This document shows positions 23,745-36,139 of a stretch of 64,000 nucleotides of DNA, one piece after another. This DNA comes from Ptychodera flava. Its lineage: Eukaryota; Hemichordata; Enteropneusta; Ptychoderidae. Each line of letters opens with the position of its first letter. Position 1 is the first letter of the stretch. Location of the stretch: positions 24,243,322 through 24,307,321 of the forward strand of contig NW_027248277.1 of NCBI RefSeq assembly GCF_041260155.1, given 5' to 3'. Below the pieces are notes generated by a model, which saw only the letters and a program-made list of their open reading frames with translations, was not told where the DNA came from and did not search any database. The position numbers and the translations under genes are program-made.

Positions 23745-25480
23745 AAGCGGGCCAGCAACTTTTAAAAAATCACTGGCCCCGAAGGAAATCAGCTGGTCCG
23801 ATCCTCATGTCAAATCCACATATAGAGAATATTTTTACCCGCGCTCAGTATAGGGCCCAAGAACATGCGATTGAAAAAAATTAGAATACACCACTTCAAC
23901 ATCCTAACATCAAAATGTTTTTGTGCCTTTTAAATCTTTTAAAGGAAAGCAAATGAAGATAACCAAAAGTTGGAGCAATTGATCTCAGTGCTAAGACATA
24001 TGAAATCAGTGAAAGGTTATAAGCACAAATACATAAAACGTTTTTATTTCCTAAAGCTGCCTTTTACAACAAATATTTCTAACATCGAAAAACGAGCGCA
24101 AGCATGGGCTTGAAATATGTCCAAACACGGAAAACTTACGCGTCCCCAGAACTCCGATCAGGGATAGGTAAACAAACTCCGGATCACACACAAATATAGT
24201 CAATACAACAGTTGATTCTTTCAAAATCGACTATGGCTTCTCCTCTTTGCGCGACTCGTCGTCAAATTCAAGTGAGGCAATACAAAAATTTAGGGCAACT
24301 AATGAAAAGAAATAATACTGAAGTGTTGAAATCAATGTTAAATACGAATCACAAATTTAAAATTAAGCAAAATTTAAGGCAAATGGCCATTAAGGTCAAA
24401 TCACAATGAAGATACGACTTTGCACAGTGTTTAAATATCGGACATTTCCTTTTTAGTATTGAAGTTTGACGTGTCCAACATATTTCTGCCATACATAAAA
24501 ATCTATTTATCGGGTCTTATATCGATACTAGGCTTACAAGAATAACTTGCCTTCTGTCGCGGCATGCCGGGATTGCGAAATTGGCTATTTTTTACCTCAG
24601 GCTGATACATATCGGCAATTTGGGACTATATAATAATCGATACTAGACAATTCTAGAATGACTTGCGTTGCGTCTCGACATGCCAGATCTGTGAAATTAT
24701 AGATATCTATTGGATATTTATCGGCGATTCGGACTCTAATATGGTTACTAGAATGCTTTGCCTTGTGTCTCGGGCACGTCTGCTCTGGGTAAAATCACTG
24801 ATGTTTATCGGCGATTTTGGGACAAATGTTCGATATTTATGTCGGAGATTTTGCTACCTCACAGATCTTCCACGCCAGATTTCCTCAATCCGGCTCAATC
24901 TTTGATACTAGACGATACTATACTTGTCAAATCGCGGGTAAATATCCAATGTATATCAGGGAGGTCACTACCTTAAAGATCTTGCCCAATGGTCTAGCTA
25001 ACTCCGACTTCCGTAGCCCGACACGATACGATACTAGACTTGTCTAAAACGGTGGTAAATATCCTATATCGGAGATTTCACCACCTCACATATCTGACCA
25101 AACAATGCTAATTTCGATACTGTTGTCCAGTAGCTGAAAAAAGTGCAATGTTGAGGTATCGAAATCCAGTTTATCTCGACACATGCGACACGGTCGATAC
25201 GCTAAACAATAACTATTTTATGACCACAACGAGATCTCGAACCTAACACATGCTTAACAAATGGGGAGCATATTGAATAGCGCCACTACTCTCGCGAGAA
25301 AACGTGAGGAAAGTCTTTCGCTTTGATGTAGTACAGATCAGTCTGTTCACTTTTTATATGCAAATTTCACGTTTTGCAAATCTCTTGAAAAATAAATTTC
25401 GTAACTTTGAATAATTTTGTCAGGTATTTAGCTTAGCAAAACAGTCTGGTACACTTATTACATAGAGGGAAAGTTACTGG
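23745..25480. mobile_element. Candidate DNA element with GCGGGCCAG ends
   Basis: GCGGGCCAGCAACTTTT near 23756 and its inverted form AAAGTTACTGGCCCGC near 25470 bound about 1.7 kb that has no counterpart near the other sulfatase copies. The interior contains degenerate tandem repeats (24520-25110) and no recognised gene. Target duplications were not identified, so the call is tentative. Confidence 0.35.
24520..25110. repeat. Degenerate tandem repeat, period about 105-160 bp
   Basis: The core CGATACTAGAC recurs at about 24526, 24639, 24744, 24905 and 25030 together with TTATCGGCGATTT-like, GACATGCC-like and CACCTCACA-like segments in similar order. Units have diverged strongly. Confidence 0.5.
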
Positions 25481-25689
25481 CCCGCGTCTTCATCAAATAC
25501 TTTCCTCATAGGCATATATTTCTGGTCATGTGACCTCATTGAATATTCAAATTTTTTTCTTCATTTTTCTTTATTTTCATCGGAGATCGTCATGAATTCA
25601 TCATTTTCCATTACCAAAGCATGCATAGTTTTTTGTCAAATCTGTATAGAAAGATATAAAATTGAAATAAAATGTGAAGATACAGTGAT

Positions 25690-28340
25690 GTATTTTTATG
25701 ACTGATACAGAGTAATGTAAACAAAGGCCCTTTTTGTGGCAGGTTCATAAATGTAACAACGTTGGTGTCTTAGAACAAAACACTGTCGATATTGATGATG
25801 TTGCTGTCTTGTGTCCGATCTGCCTGAGGTAGCCATGTCTTCCCAATGTCTTCCTTTTCCAGCTTGCAATTGCTCTGATGAAATCATAAAAAAGAAACGC
25901 CAGCAGTTTAGTGTTTTCAAAGTTCTGTATATAAAACCTAGTTAACTTTCACATTTTGTTTTTTTTCGATTACAAATCATATATAATAAAGCTCATTCTG
26001 TATTACACATCACATACAACAAAACACATCATGTCTTCACAATCATTCTTTTACTATCAGACAGGTTACTCTGAAGAAAGTAACAAATAGTTACCATTTT
26101 TTTGTCTGTAGCATTTACATGGTCCCAATGTCTCATCTGATACTGATACACACTCTATGCCATACCATTGTCCTCTAACTGGTAAATACCTAGTTAATAG
26201 AAAATAGACTGGCTTACTATCCACCAGTCAAAGTAACTTATGAGAACCGAGTAGTACGAAAGAGGCAGTTTATCTTGTGAACTTCGTCAGAATAACTAAT
26301 TTAAAAAGTATTTAGGCCGTGGAATAAGAAAAGGGCCGTCTCGGCAAATTTACATAATAATAGAAAAACGTGTTTAAAGTTCCCGCATGAATACAACTAA
26401 TTTCCACTCGTGCATTGCGGTGTCTAATGGAATTTATCCATATTTTGCCAACTCAGATGACTTGTGGGTAATCATATGACCTCTTAGAACAGGGTAAGTC
26501 ATCAACGCTGTACTTTAGCAGCCATTTTGAACGTTGTTTACATGTGTGAGCGTGGTACAGTCAACGTTGTCGTCGTCAGCATTTAGCGTCGTATTTCTCC
26601 AAGGAGTCTAACAGAGGCAGCTATTATCACCTAAAAATGCGACTCTGTCATTAGTTCTTGACAAAACGCCTGGCCTGGATTATTTCGTGCACATTACACA
26701 TAAATATCTTTCTATCGATGAGTGTTGACGGCTGAGTTGAACAGTGCAGACGAATTCAGTATCAGGATGAGTACTGCTGGCAGCGGAAATTCAAGTGTTA
26801 GCCATGACATTGAATACCCAGACTAGAAGAAACTATGGTCAACAGTAATATTACAGAGACAGACATTACGAGTGATGAAAGGGTCGATGGATTTTTAAGT
26901 ATTAAAGCTCACATCGTGTGTCGTACTGCCTTTGATGTGATAACTTGTTAAGATTTCAAGAATCACACATATACACGCTGTAGTGAAAGCACACAAACTG
27001 TGTAATCCTTTCGCCAGCATGAATTTCAGTCGGGACTTACAGTCATGTGTTTTACCTAATGCAGCTTGACAAATTTTAATGATTAACATTCTTTGAAAAG
27101 TAGAATGAGAAAAAATATTTGATATAAAGAACAAAGATACTGGAAAACTATCTAAAGAAAAAGCTACTGTCCTTTTTAGAGAGACTTGGTTATATTTTTC
27201 TTAGTTTCTCAGTTTGTCTTTAAAAAATTGCAGTTGCTGGCAATTTTCCACCCTTTTTAGGATTGTTTGTTTATTTTAATAAGTGTTATTTTGAAAAGGA
27301 AAGCCCTGCAATATGACAGAAATACAATACATTATATTCAATATTGAAAACAACTTATTGCAATTGCAGGAAAACCTGAGTAATTAGCTGTATATAAGTA
27401 TTCGTAATCAACATTACTGAAGCCAAGTTGACTCATTACATATGCAAATTATACATAAATATGCAAATTAGGCCTGACCTGACCCTAAAAACTTGACCAA
27501 ATGAAAATTTAAGCGTCATAGTACAATATTATTATAAAAACTCAAAAAAGTGATTGTTTAGCCAAGAGGGTCCTTTTCTCATTCCGTGACTCATTTGTCC
27601 CATTGGTGTTCTTTTTTATATTTGTTAATCATGTTTTTTTTAATTATAAAGTATAATGTTTGTTCAACTGTATGTAATTATAAAGTCCAACATTATTTCG
27701 AAACACTCCAAATAACACCATATTTTCAAATTTGAGCTATTCTTCCCAGTTTTCCAAGTGTTATAAAAAATATTTCGTGAACATTGCCATGACAATTGTT
27801 TATTTTGGTCAACCTGAAAATCATATTGTTGTGAACAAATGTGCTCTTTTCTTCTTGTTACACCCTCTTCGGACAGAACAAAGCTATGTTAGTATTCTGG
27901 TTTTTATACTTTCCCGTCAATTTTGTTGTTTTTGCTGTAATTCCATAAAACCGTTGTAAAATTTGACCCCTTAAAAGACCCTGTTTTGTAAAAGTCAACC
28001 CCCTCCTTGTTAAAAACGAATGCTCCCTAATCAATGTCTTTAATAGTAGAGGACGAACAACCCTTGCTTCACAATAGGATTACACTGCTAGCCCGGCGAT
28101 GACACCCGCAGGATGAACGGGTACCCAAGGTATGCGCTGCAGAATTTGAAAGCAACCCGTATCTGGGTTTTTCAAATGAGGACACAGCTTATTCCGATAA
28201 ACTTTTGAGGTAATTTCAAAATCCAGTCAAATCCATGTCAATGTTGTAAAGAACAATAATATTTTAAACTAAACTATGTCATTAATATTGTTGCTGTCTG
28301 TAGAAAGTTGAGCCTACTACCTTCATTGCCGTCTAAAGAT
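25690..28340. other. Upstream region between the element block and S3; no gene
   Basis: About 25690-26300 and 27590-28100 together match 33870-34622 and, inverted, parts of 43290-44230 and 55380-56290. These are pieces of the flanks that travelled with the sulfatase duplications. A 1.28-kb element splits the block at 26308. The open frame at 27732-27959 is a conserved-by-duplication non-coding segment in my view. From about 28020 the sequence is the start of the S3 promoter flank. Confidence 0.55.
26308..27590. mobile_element. Non-autonomous DNA transposon with about 30-bp imperfect inverted ends
   Basis: Left end GTGGAATAAGAAAAGGGCC, right end (reverse strand) CACGGAATGAGAAAAGGACC. The paralogous block at about 34511 reads directly from AAAATAG to CATTTGTCCCATTGG without this segment, giving an empty site. 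A short ATTT flanks both sides and may be the target duplication. The interior has no recognised coding region. Confidence 0.6.
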
Positions 28341-28818
28341 CACGACATTTGGAAACTAGTGTATGTGATGACGTCATAGTTTAAGACAATCTCATTTTCA
28401 ATTAAGCATTGTCTGGGCTGTACACCTAGGAAAATAATACAAGGTTTCGAAAGTACTCTAGTCAATCCCCCCTTGTTGTCATCGGCCTTGATGACGATTT
28501 TCCTTGATTTTGTGTACAAGCTTGGGTGCACCGTTTTCCCTGGAAGTGCCACCTCTGGGCTTCTGAGGTCAAAAAGCGACCGTTTCAAGTTCCTTTCAGA
28601 GCCAAGGACACCCTGTATCGCGGCTCTGAATTGGGAATCATTGCCATTCGTGAGGAATGCAACGAGGCATGTCTTCACGTTATTCTCGTTCAGGTAGGAC
28701 TCCGTACTCGCCCCTTGATTCACTTCGGGGTTATTTACATGTAGGGCGCCGTACTTGGTCTTTTGCAGAGACAGGCTCAGGTCAAACATATAGGTCACCT
28801 GCCATTGAAGCACACGCC
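28341..28818 (+). promoter_or_regulatory. S3 5' flank with conserved CRE
   Basis: The 450 bases before the ATG are closely related to the S4 and S5 flanks. TGACGTCA is at 28369-28376. The opposite strand carries a 157-codon open frame (28340-28813) that has related open frames in the S4 and S5 flanks. No TATA box stands out. Confidence 0.55.
28369..28376. promoter_or_regulatory. CRE-like palindrome TGACGTCA (S3)
   Basis: 443 bases upstream of the S3 ATG, in the shared ATGTGATGACGTCATAGTTT context. Confidence 0.55.
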
Positions 28819-29068
28819 ATGGCGTCTCATTGTGGCCTCAGATTGCTGCTGTCTTTTCTTGCTGTGGCTGTCTCCTTCACCAAGAAAACAGCCACCCCCA
28901 ACATTGTTATGTTTTTGGTCGATGACCTTGGATATGGCGACCTGAGTTGCTACGGCAATGAAACGTTGAAAACACCGAACATAGATCGGCTGGCGTCCGA
29001 AGGCTTGAAGTTCACTCGGATGTATTCACAGCCGTCATGTACTCCAAGTCGAGCCGCCCTTTTAACAG
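28819..29068 (+). CDS. STS-like sulfatase copy S3, exon 1 (intact gene)
   Basis: Encodes signal peptide residues 1-20 ([20 protein letters not shown]), Asp35-Asp36 in [10 protein letters not shown], and the formylglycine motif CTPSR with Cys at 74 and Arg at 78. These positions are within one residue of human STS (Asp35, Asp36, Cys75, Arg79). The donor ACAG/GTATGT splits codon 84 in phase 1. The next exon is at 31030. The start Met is the first in frame before the hydrophobic leader and is conserved in S2, S4 and S5. Confidence 0.93.
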
Positions 29069-29154
29069 GTATGTGCGTGACCTCAGGTAACTCACACTTC
29101 ACAACATCGCCGAGACATGTAAAAATATGACTTTGGCATTAACACAGGATAGGT

Positions 29155-29632
29155 GATCGAAGGCCAAAGGCCCTGGAGTATGAGGTCGATTAGGGCCGAA
29201 CCTCGGTAATAGTATAAAGAATGGAAGGTTTGACACACCCAATCGTCGAGAAGTCCAGTATCAACACAATGAAACATCTACCCTCAAAAAGGAACAGGCT
29301 GGGATAGAACAATCTCCAAAGGTTCAAATCTTTACTCCGGTATACTACGTACGACTGATACACGCCAAATTTTGGCGAAAATGTTGGGCAAGTCACTCCA
29401 TTCACGTTGCTAGTCCGTCTAAATTTGGTATATATCAGTCACATGCAGTTACCAGAGTAAAGATTTAAGCTTTTGAAGGTATTTTCAATCGCCCGGTGCA
29501 CTTATATGAGGGTGGGCGTATATGTTTGGTTTTGAACTTTTCGCAGATTTCTCGTGTCAAACCTGTCAAACTTTACTCTATTCCCGAGGTTCGACCTTCG
29601 GCCTCACACTGCCTGTCTTCGACCTTCGATCG
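29155..29632. repeat. Intron palindrome (S3 copy), about 238-bp arms
   Basis: Runs from GATCGAAGGCC to its inverse CCTTCGATC with the centre near 29393 and almost no loop. Each arm contains GAACCTCGG, GGTTTGACAC, CCCTCAAAAAGG-type and AAATCTTTACTC blocks. It lies about 90 bases into the intron. The same element is at the same place in S2 and S5. Confidence 0.75.
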
Positions 29633-30556
29633 GCTATACAAGCAACGCTGCGAGTTACTGTGCATTAACACATGTGAAAAAAGAATATTGAATCCGGGTA
29701 TAAGAATAAGAACTCGCCTTAAGTATACTTATCTATGGATGAACATATTTACATGATTGAGTACTAAAGGTATCACGCTCGGTGAACGAATCAACGGAAA
29801 ACTTACCTACATGTTTCTCATGAACATTAATCATAAAACAATGTATCCACTTATCATTAAATCAATAAGAGTTTATAGTCACAAGGGTTTTCATTGAAGT
29901 CATGTGACAATAGTCACATGTTAAAGTCTACGGGTTGGGATGGAATAGAAATACAGTGACATGTTTCCACCGACCACTTTTTATGTGAATGTTGTATGCG
30001 CCTCGAAATTGAATAACTTAATAAACGCTTGCAAAAATGTTGCTCAAATTCGAAATATTCGTTTTCGAAAGCAAGATAATCGACCACGAGACGTCGAAGA
30101 CTTGGTCCTTGTCTTTCAAGTTCCAAATTAACTTTGACAACTCTGTACTATTCTGGTATTTGCCGTTACAGAGCGATTGCATGTGTTGGTGAAGCGCGTC
30201 TTGAAGGTGTTATCAGTGAGGCAAATGTAAACCTTTTCCATGTTGTCCTAAGTTGATACCTTGACCTTGTAAACCATGCCTTCGACTTGACAGTTACCCT
30301 TCAAGGGGCATGTAGACTTGTCAGGGCAATTACAATCGGCTGGTCGATCTTAACGCTTATATCCGATGAATACCCTCTTAGTATGCGATTTGGTTATACT
30401 AGCAATATTCTCGATACAGCTAGTTGTAACTCACTTTAATTGTATTCCTATTGAAGATCCTGTGTAGTTTAAACCCCTTTGGAAAGCGTTTGTCAACAAG
30501 TTACCGTTATTAGTTTCAACGCAAAACTACCTCGGCAAGAAATCTTCTGTCTGATG

Positions 30557-30619
30557 ATTGCAGGGTGCATGAAACTTAAGTAACAGATATAATTACTTTG
30601 TACCTGAAGCAATTTTGTG

Positions 30620-30686
<67 letters not shown>

Positions 30687-30692
30687 TATATA
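30557..30692. repeat. GCATGAAACTTAAGTAACAG module and (AT)n array
   Basis: A short module (GCATGAAACTTAAGTAACAG, then ATTACTTTGTAC and GAAG-AATTTGTG) runs directly into (TA)n from 30623. Related modules beside or near (AT)n arrays are at 39908, 49977, 51739, 63086 and, inverted, about 62778. Confidence 0.6.
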
Positions 30693-30807
30693 ATTACAAA
30701 TGAATAATTATTATACTATATTTCAGACTGCTCGTCAATTACAAACAAGTTCAATTGAGGACTGCTGTAGACGATTGGTTTTTTTTTTAATTTTTACATT
30801 TTTTACA

Positions 30808-31003
30808 TTCGGGATAATTTGATATTAATATTTTTCAAATTTCTCAAAAGTGTTAGGTGCTATATAGCTGAATGTTGCAATAATACTAATTACTCATAAA
30901 AACAAGTGTGTAAGTTAAAAAGAAAAGCAGATGAGCTTACATTTGCAGGTTAAAACGACCTTAATTCACCATCCAATTAACCCAATTTAGTTCCAATCGT
31001 GTT
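30808..31003. mobile_element. MITE in S3 intron, AACACG-type ends
   Basis: Right end TTTAGTTCCAATCGTGTT at 30986-31003 is intact. The left end is partly deleted (CGGGATAATTTGATATT). It corresponds to the 37258-37470 copy in S4, 26 bases upstream of exon 2. Confidence 0.65.
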
Positions 31004-31029
31004 AATTTTATACGTTGTCTATTTTACAG

Positions 31030-32516
31030 GTAGATATCCGATAAGAAGTGGTATGCTTAAAGGGTGGATACTACCCTTTCACGTCCTGGCAAGTCCTGCA
31101 CAATCTGGTGGACTACCAGATAACGAATACACTCTCGCCGAAATGCTCAAAGAAAATGGCTACGCTACAGGCATTCTTGGAAAATGGCATCTTGGATTTG
31201 GCAGTGGAGGAAAGTACTTACCAACAAGACAAGGGTTTGATTACTTTTACGGCATTCCAATGACACATGTTCCAATATGCAAACCCTCTGCGGTTCGGAA
31301 CCGATCGATACCACCCTTTCTTTTCGTGTACATCTCCTTCACGTACAAATTATGGGGAGGCCTTTCTGTAGGCGTGTTCTTAATTTGGTTGTTCTCTTTA
31401 ATCGGAAAAAGGGCGCTGGTTTACTTACACCTTATTATGTTACTCCTTTCTATGACTGGTTACTATATTTTATCAGATTTTTCCGTTGTAAGGGCTCAGG
31501 AATCCTGTTTGCTAATGAGGAATAATGACATCATCGAACAGCCATACAAGGCAGAAAATATGACACTAAAACTTACACAGGAAGCATTACTCTATTTATC
31601 AAAGCATGGAAATAATCCATTCTTTTTGATGATATCTTATTTGACTTTACACTCACCCGTGATTGCTTCGAAGTACTTTGAAGGCAGATCTGGCATTGGA
31701 CGGTATGGTGACGGCCTGATGGAGTTGGACTGGAGCGTAGGCCAGGTGCTTCAGCAACTTAAAAAACAGGGCTTAGAGGAAAATACAATGATCATGTTTC
31801 TATCAGACAACGGTCCTTCCATTGTAGAACTTGACGGGGTACCAACGGCAAAGGGAGTTGGTGGATCCACAGGAGTCGCTGAAAACAGTAGAGGCGAATC
31901 GGTAAGGTTACGCGGTGGGAAAGGAAGTCTTTTCGAAGGAGGTGTACGAATTCCGGGAATAATACGTTGGGATGGAGTTATACCAGCAAATACAGAATCG
32001 AAAGCATTGGTTTCCTTGAATGATATTTTCCCAACTGTTGCTGATATTTTGAACATATCAATCACAGATCGCATCATTGATGGCAAAAGTCTGCTGCCTC
32101 TACTCAGAAACCCGACTGAAATTTCAAAACATCATGACTATGTGCTCTCCTACTGTACAACTAAACTACCGCCCTCAATGCTCATAGGGAAATACAAGAT
32201 CCATTACATAAATCCTTTTCGGGACGGAATGTGTGATGGCGATGTCCTCCAATCTCCTATTGTCTATGACCTCACTGATGACCCTGGAGAACAATATCCA
32301 CTTCCGGCGGAGGAGACACAAGAAGTCAGGAACCAAGCGACAGAAATTCTAGCGAGGGTACAAAATACATTACCTGAAACTTTATCATCGCAATTGGATT
32401 CACTTGTGTTGCCTTGGTTATTTCCCTGTGCAAATTTCCCATATTGTCGATTAGAGAGTGATGTCGAAGATGATTTTGACGATTTGCAACTTCCAAAGAT
32501 AGTTCCACAGCTTTAA
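31030..32516 (+). CDS. STS-like sulfatase copy S3, exon 2 (intact gene)
   Basis: Completes a 578-residue protein, close to the 583 residues of human steryl-sulfatase. Visible in order: GKWHLGFGSGGKY (Lys135, His137), two hydrophobic helices at about 180-206 and 212-234 separated by IGKRA, HSPV (His291), FLSDNGP (Asp343, Asn344), GGKGSLFEGGVRIPGI, DGKSLLPLL and CANFPYC near the end. These match the STS metal and sulfate-binding set within one residue. STS family members sit in the ER membrane by this helical hairpin and hydrolyse aryl or steroid sulfates; the substrate here is not known. The exon lacks the several introns of vertebrate STS. The stop TAA is at 32514-32516, with a poly(A) signal 316 nt on. 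One of two fully intact copies in the window. Confidence 0.93.
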
Positions 32517-33790
32517 AAATATCCCACAAACTGATTTCCATTGCTAGGTTGATTCAAGATCGTACGAGAAGGAGATAGGAGATAGTGTCATACTTTTTAA
32601 TTATTATTTGTAGACATTGAATGAGAACAATCGAGTACGGGATATTCCTTGGTTTGACCGTGTTGAATCTTAAGAAACAATCAAAGACTGGCGGGAAAAT
32701 TTCCATGTGATGACAATTCTGTAATGATGATAATTTAATAGTTATGTAAATTTAGTAAAGGTATAAAACTTTCTAGAGAATGTACAAGACAGATTAGACC
32801 TTAGACAGTGAACGATACGGTCGCCATTTTGAATAAAGATTTAAGGTTTTGCTACAATCTTCATCATGGTGCGGGAGCTTTAGATACTTAAGGCATTACG
32901 ATTTGCACTAGTACCTCAACTCGTAATTCCTCTAACTTATAGCGTGACAGCGGCATCTCGCCTCCCTCCACTTAGTTGTCAGTGTTGATAATATTTGAGC
33001 CAGGAGCCACAACATGAATATAACACGTTCGACTTAGAAAAATTACAAGGAGTTATTTTAAGCTGAAGGAAATTAAAATTCGAAAGTGAAACAACTGTTC
33101 TTCCCCTACATTTTAAATTTCACTTCATCCACTAGTGTTTCCTTTTTTCAATGGATCCTTTCCACGTTATCAAATATCACCAATGTCCTTGATTTTCCCA
33201 CAACAAAAGTTGCCAACTACCCGCTCCCTTCCATATTACCATTTCCCATCGTCCTCTTTTGTCAGTTCCTGAAAACACAAAAGGACATTATATCCCGATT
33301 TACATACACCATTATATGCCCGCCAAGAATGATTTCTACACGTTTTGTTTTGTGATCTGTTTGTTCTGTCTATGATAATCCTTGTGTATATGCATCAAAT
33401 CTTCACTCTATATAGACTAACCACAGTAACGACAGACATCAAACATCGATTTTAATTTGAAGTTGACCTACGAATACCCATTGTAATTTTGCCCATTTAT
33501 AAAAAATTGTGAAAAACCCACGTTCATCGACTTCTAGACTATTCGAATAGTGCCATCGCTTAGGATAATAACCTCATCTCTGTTTACAAAATTGTCATTG
33601 ATAAGTAGTGGAGCCGGATGCTTCATCAAAAATATAACACGGCAAATTTCAAAAAGTTGTAAGCACTGCAATACTAATCTGGGTATTTTAACAAAATCAA
33701 AACCTAACAATGAATGGAAAGTGAAAACTGTTCGCAACTGCTTTCCCGCTAAAATTTTCTCCTTCCTCTAATCATTTTTTGAGTAACTCC
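32517..33790 (+). other. S3 3' UTR and flank, paralogous to S2 3' flank
   Basis: AATAAA at 32832-32837 (in CCATTTTGAATAAAGAT) is the likely poly(A) signal. The remainder matches 14071-15464 inverted. The open frames at 33086-33355 and 33550-33771 lack any domain and match duplicated flank, so they are not called as genes. Confidence 0.6.
32832..32837 (+). promoter_or_regulatory. Probable S3 polyadenylation signal
   Basis: Canonical AATAAA, shared in context with the S2 signal at 14995-15000. Confidence 0.6.
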
Positions 33791-33869
33791 AGAGCAAAAC
33801 TACACCTCAGTCGTTGGTGTACGCCTTGATACGATATTTTACGAATGGTGAGACACTTATTTTGATGTT

Positions 33870-34622
33870 TTGATATCGATATTGATGATGTTGCTGTCTT
33901 TTGTCCGATCTGCCTAAGGTAGCCATGTCTTCCCCATGTCTTTCTTTTCCATCTTATCAATTGCTCTGAAGAAATTGTAAAATAAGAAATGCCTGAAGTA
34001 TATCGTGTTTTTTAAGTTCTGTAAATAAAAACTAGTTAACTTTCATATTTTTGATTTTTTTCGATTACAAATCATATATAATAAAGCTCATTCTGTATTA
34101 CAAATCACATACAATACAGCAATTCTGTCTTCACTTTCCTTCTTTTACTATCAAACAAGTTACTCAAAGGAAATTACAATGACTGTAGTTTATTGTGTCA
34201 AAGTATTTTATGTAAAGACCTTCTGACATTTTAATGCATAACCACCCCCCCCGAACTTTATACTTTGTGACAAAAATAGTTACCATTTTTTGTCTGTAGC
34301 ATTTACATGGTCCCAATATCTCATCTGATACTGATACACACTCACTGCCATACCATTGTCCTCTGACTGGTAAAATACCTAGTTAATAGAAAATAGACTG
34401 GTTTACTATCCACAAGTCAAAGTAACTTATCAGAACCGAGTAGTACGAAAGAGGCAGTTTACCTAAGTGAACTTGACAGTCAAAGTAATTCGTCAGAATA
34501 ATTGATTAAAATAGCATTTGTCCCATTGGTGTTCTTTTTTATATTTGTTAATCATGTTTGTTCAAGTGTATGTAATTATAAAGTCCAAAAATATTTAAAA
34601 ACACTCCAAATAACACCATATC
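33870..34622. repeat. Duplicated flank block (matches 25780-26305 plus 27590-27720)
   Basis: Shares GATATTGATGATGTTGCTGTC, ATCTCATCTGATACTGATAC and CATTTGTCCCATTGGTG in order with the S3 upstream region and, inverted, with the S5 and S6 3' flanks. Homology stops at AACACCATA (34622). It provides the empty site for the element at 26308-27590. Confidence 0.65.
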
Positions 34623-36139
34623 CCGGATTCTCCATCATGTCATAACTTAAAGGAAAGAAGCTTGAACTGAGACGAGTGTTGATGTATCAAACTAGAACTT
34701 GTTTATTGAATACGGAACCATGGCTGGGCCTCTGGGCCCAGCCGCTGATACATGAGTCTGTCTGAGTCCTAGTTGGTCCAAGTTCCCAGTTACGTTCACT
34801 CCACTAGAGAGTGACCGTGGTCCTCGTTCGTTTCTCCTGTGAGTTGGTGTGTCCATTTATACAGTATCTTGGCTATGTCGGATACCGACGCCATAAAGAA
34901 TACAATAGGACAATACTTTGATTTACCGACATTAGAAAAAATGTAAAAGTAATAAAACTTATCACTGTATGCTACAATTCTTTTGTCTCAAACCCACGCC
35001 ATTGAGTAAATTAAAATGATAATAACAGCTCCATATTATGATTGATTGAAACACGATAGAACATGGGATAGTATGCAGAATACCTCCATGAGAATAATAA
35101 GTTACTGGTAATTCTTTTAAATGTGTAAACGAGCGCGATCGTGTTGTCGATACTGTGCTGGTATTTCGTTGCATTGTTAAAGTCCAAACAAAGAAACGTT
35201 GCAGTTTGATCACTCGCGTCCAAGAACGGTAATGTTTTGTGAGCGTGGAATATTAATATTCTGTGCGCCGATTAGGAAGATTATGATATGAGCCAATTTT
35301 GACATAGAACATGACCTCATTTTCAACAAAGTACGTTCCGTTCCCTCTGAGTCGAGGATATGACAAAGTACATTTCTTTAAAAGAAAGTTTGAAACCCGT
35401 GTGATTCAAACTCATAAAATGCATGATCGCTATTAACCTAAAAAATAATCCTCGCGTCTTTGGCGGGTAATAATTGGGCTCGTCTGGCCTCGAAGAATAA
35501 TAGTAAAGAGCGTGTATGCACATGGATGGCGGACTTTGTGCGTCTTCTTGTGACCATCTCTTGGTTTGCCGTCAGCATTATAAGAAAAAGAAACTGAGCT
35601 CAAGCTACCTCAAGAAGTAAGAGATTACCCTACGGACAAAAACGCAAAGACATTTTCTTTGTGCGCTAAGAACAATTAACCACGAGAAGAAAGTGACTGA
35701 CTAAAAAAACAGAACTCAACAAGAAAGAACAAGCATTTCAAAAACATTTATACTTGTATATTTGTTATAACTGTGACTTTTTTTAAGTGTTTTTATCAGC
35801 TGTTGAGTGACACATTGACATCTGCTATGATTTTATTGTGCGAGATCTCGTAGTGTGCGGAGTATCGGTCGGCTTCGTCATACTGCCTGATGTCACACCC
35901 TCAGAAGCAAATTACAATGTTTAGCGATTCAGTATGATATCACAATAGGAATTTTATCTACATTATGTTGTATTGTGTATTTTTCTTCGACTTTCTAGTT
36001 TCCGTTGTGTATTTTTCAACGTTACACCTCGTTGTTTTCGTGTGCCCTTGGTTATGCAAATCAACCTTTGTAAGAAATTTTACTTTCGCCGAAGACCCAA
36101 TCTGAAAACGTTCATTTTTTCTTCGCTCAAAACCTTTTT
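34623..36139. other. Unique segment abutting the truncated S4 gene; no gene seen
   Basis: No paralog of this 1.5-kb stretch was noticed elsewhere in the window. It begins at the end of the duplicated block and ends exactly where S4 exon 2 homology starts. It contains GGGCCTCTGGGCCCAG (partial palindrome) near 34727 and no recognisable coding region. It may be an insertion or the product of a deletion joining unrelated DNA. Confidence 0.45.

Noticed and set aside
33550-33771. 73-codon frame similar to one at 14077-14301
   Set aside because: Similarity comes from duplicated 3' flanks of S3 and S2; no domain and no splice context support a gene.
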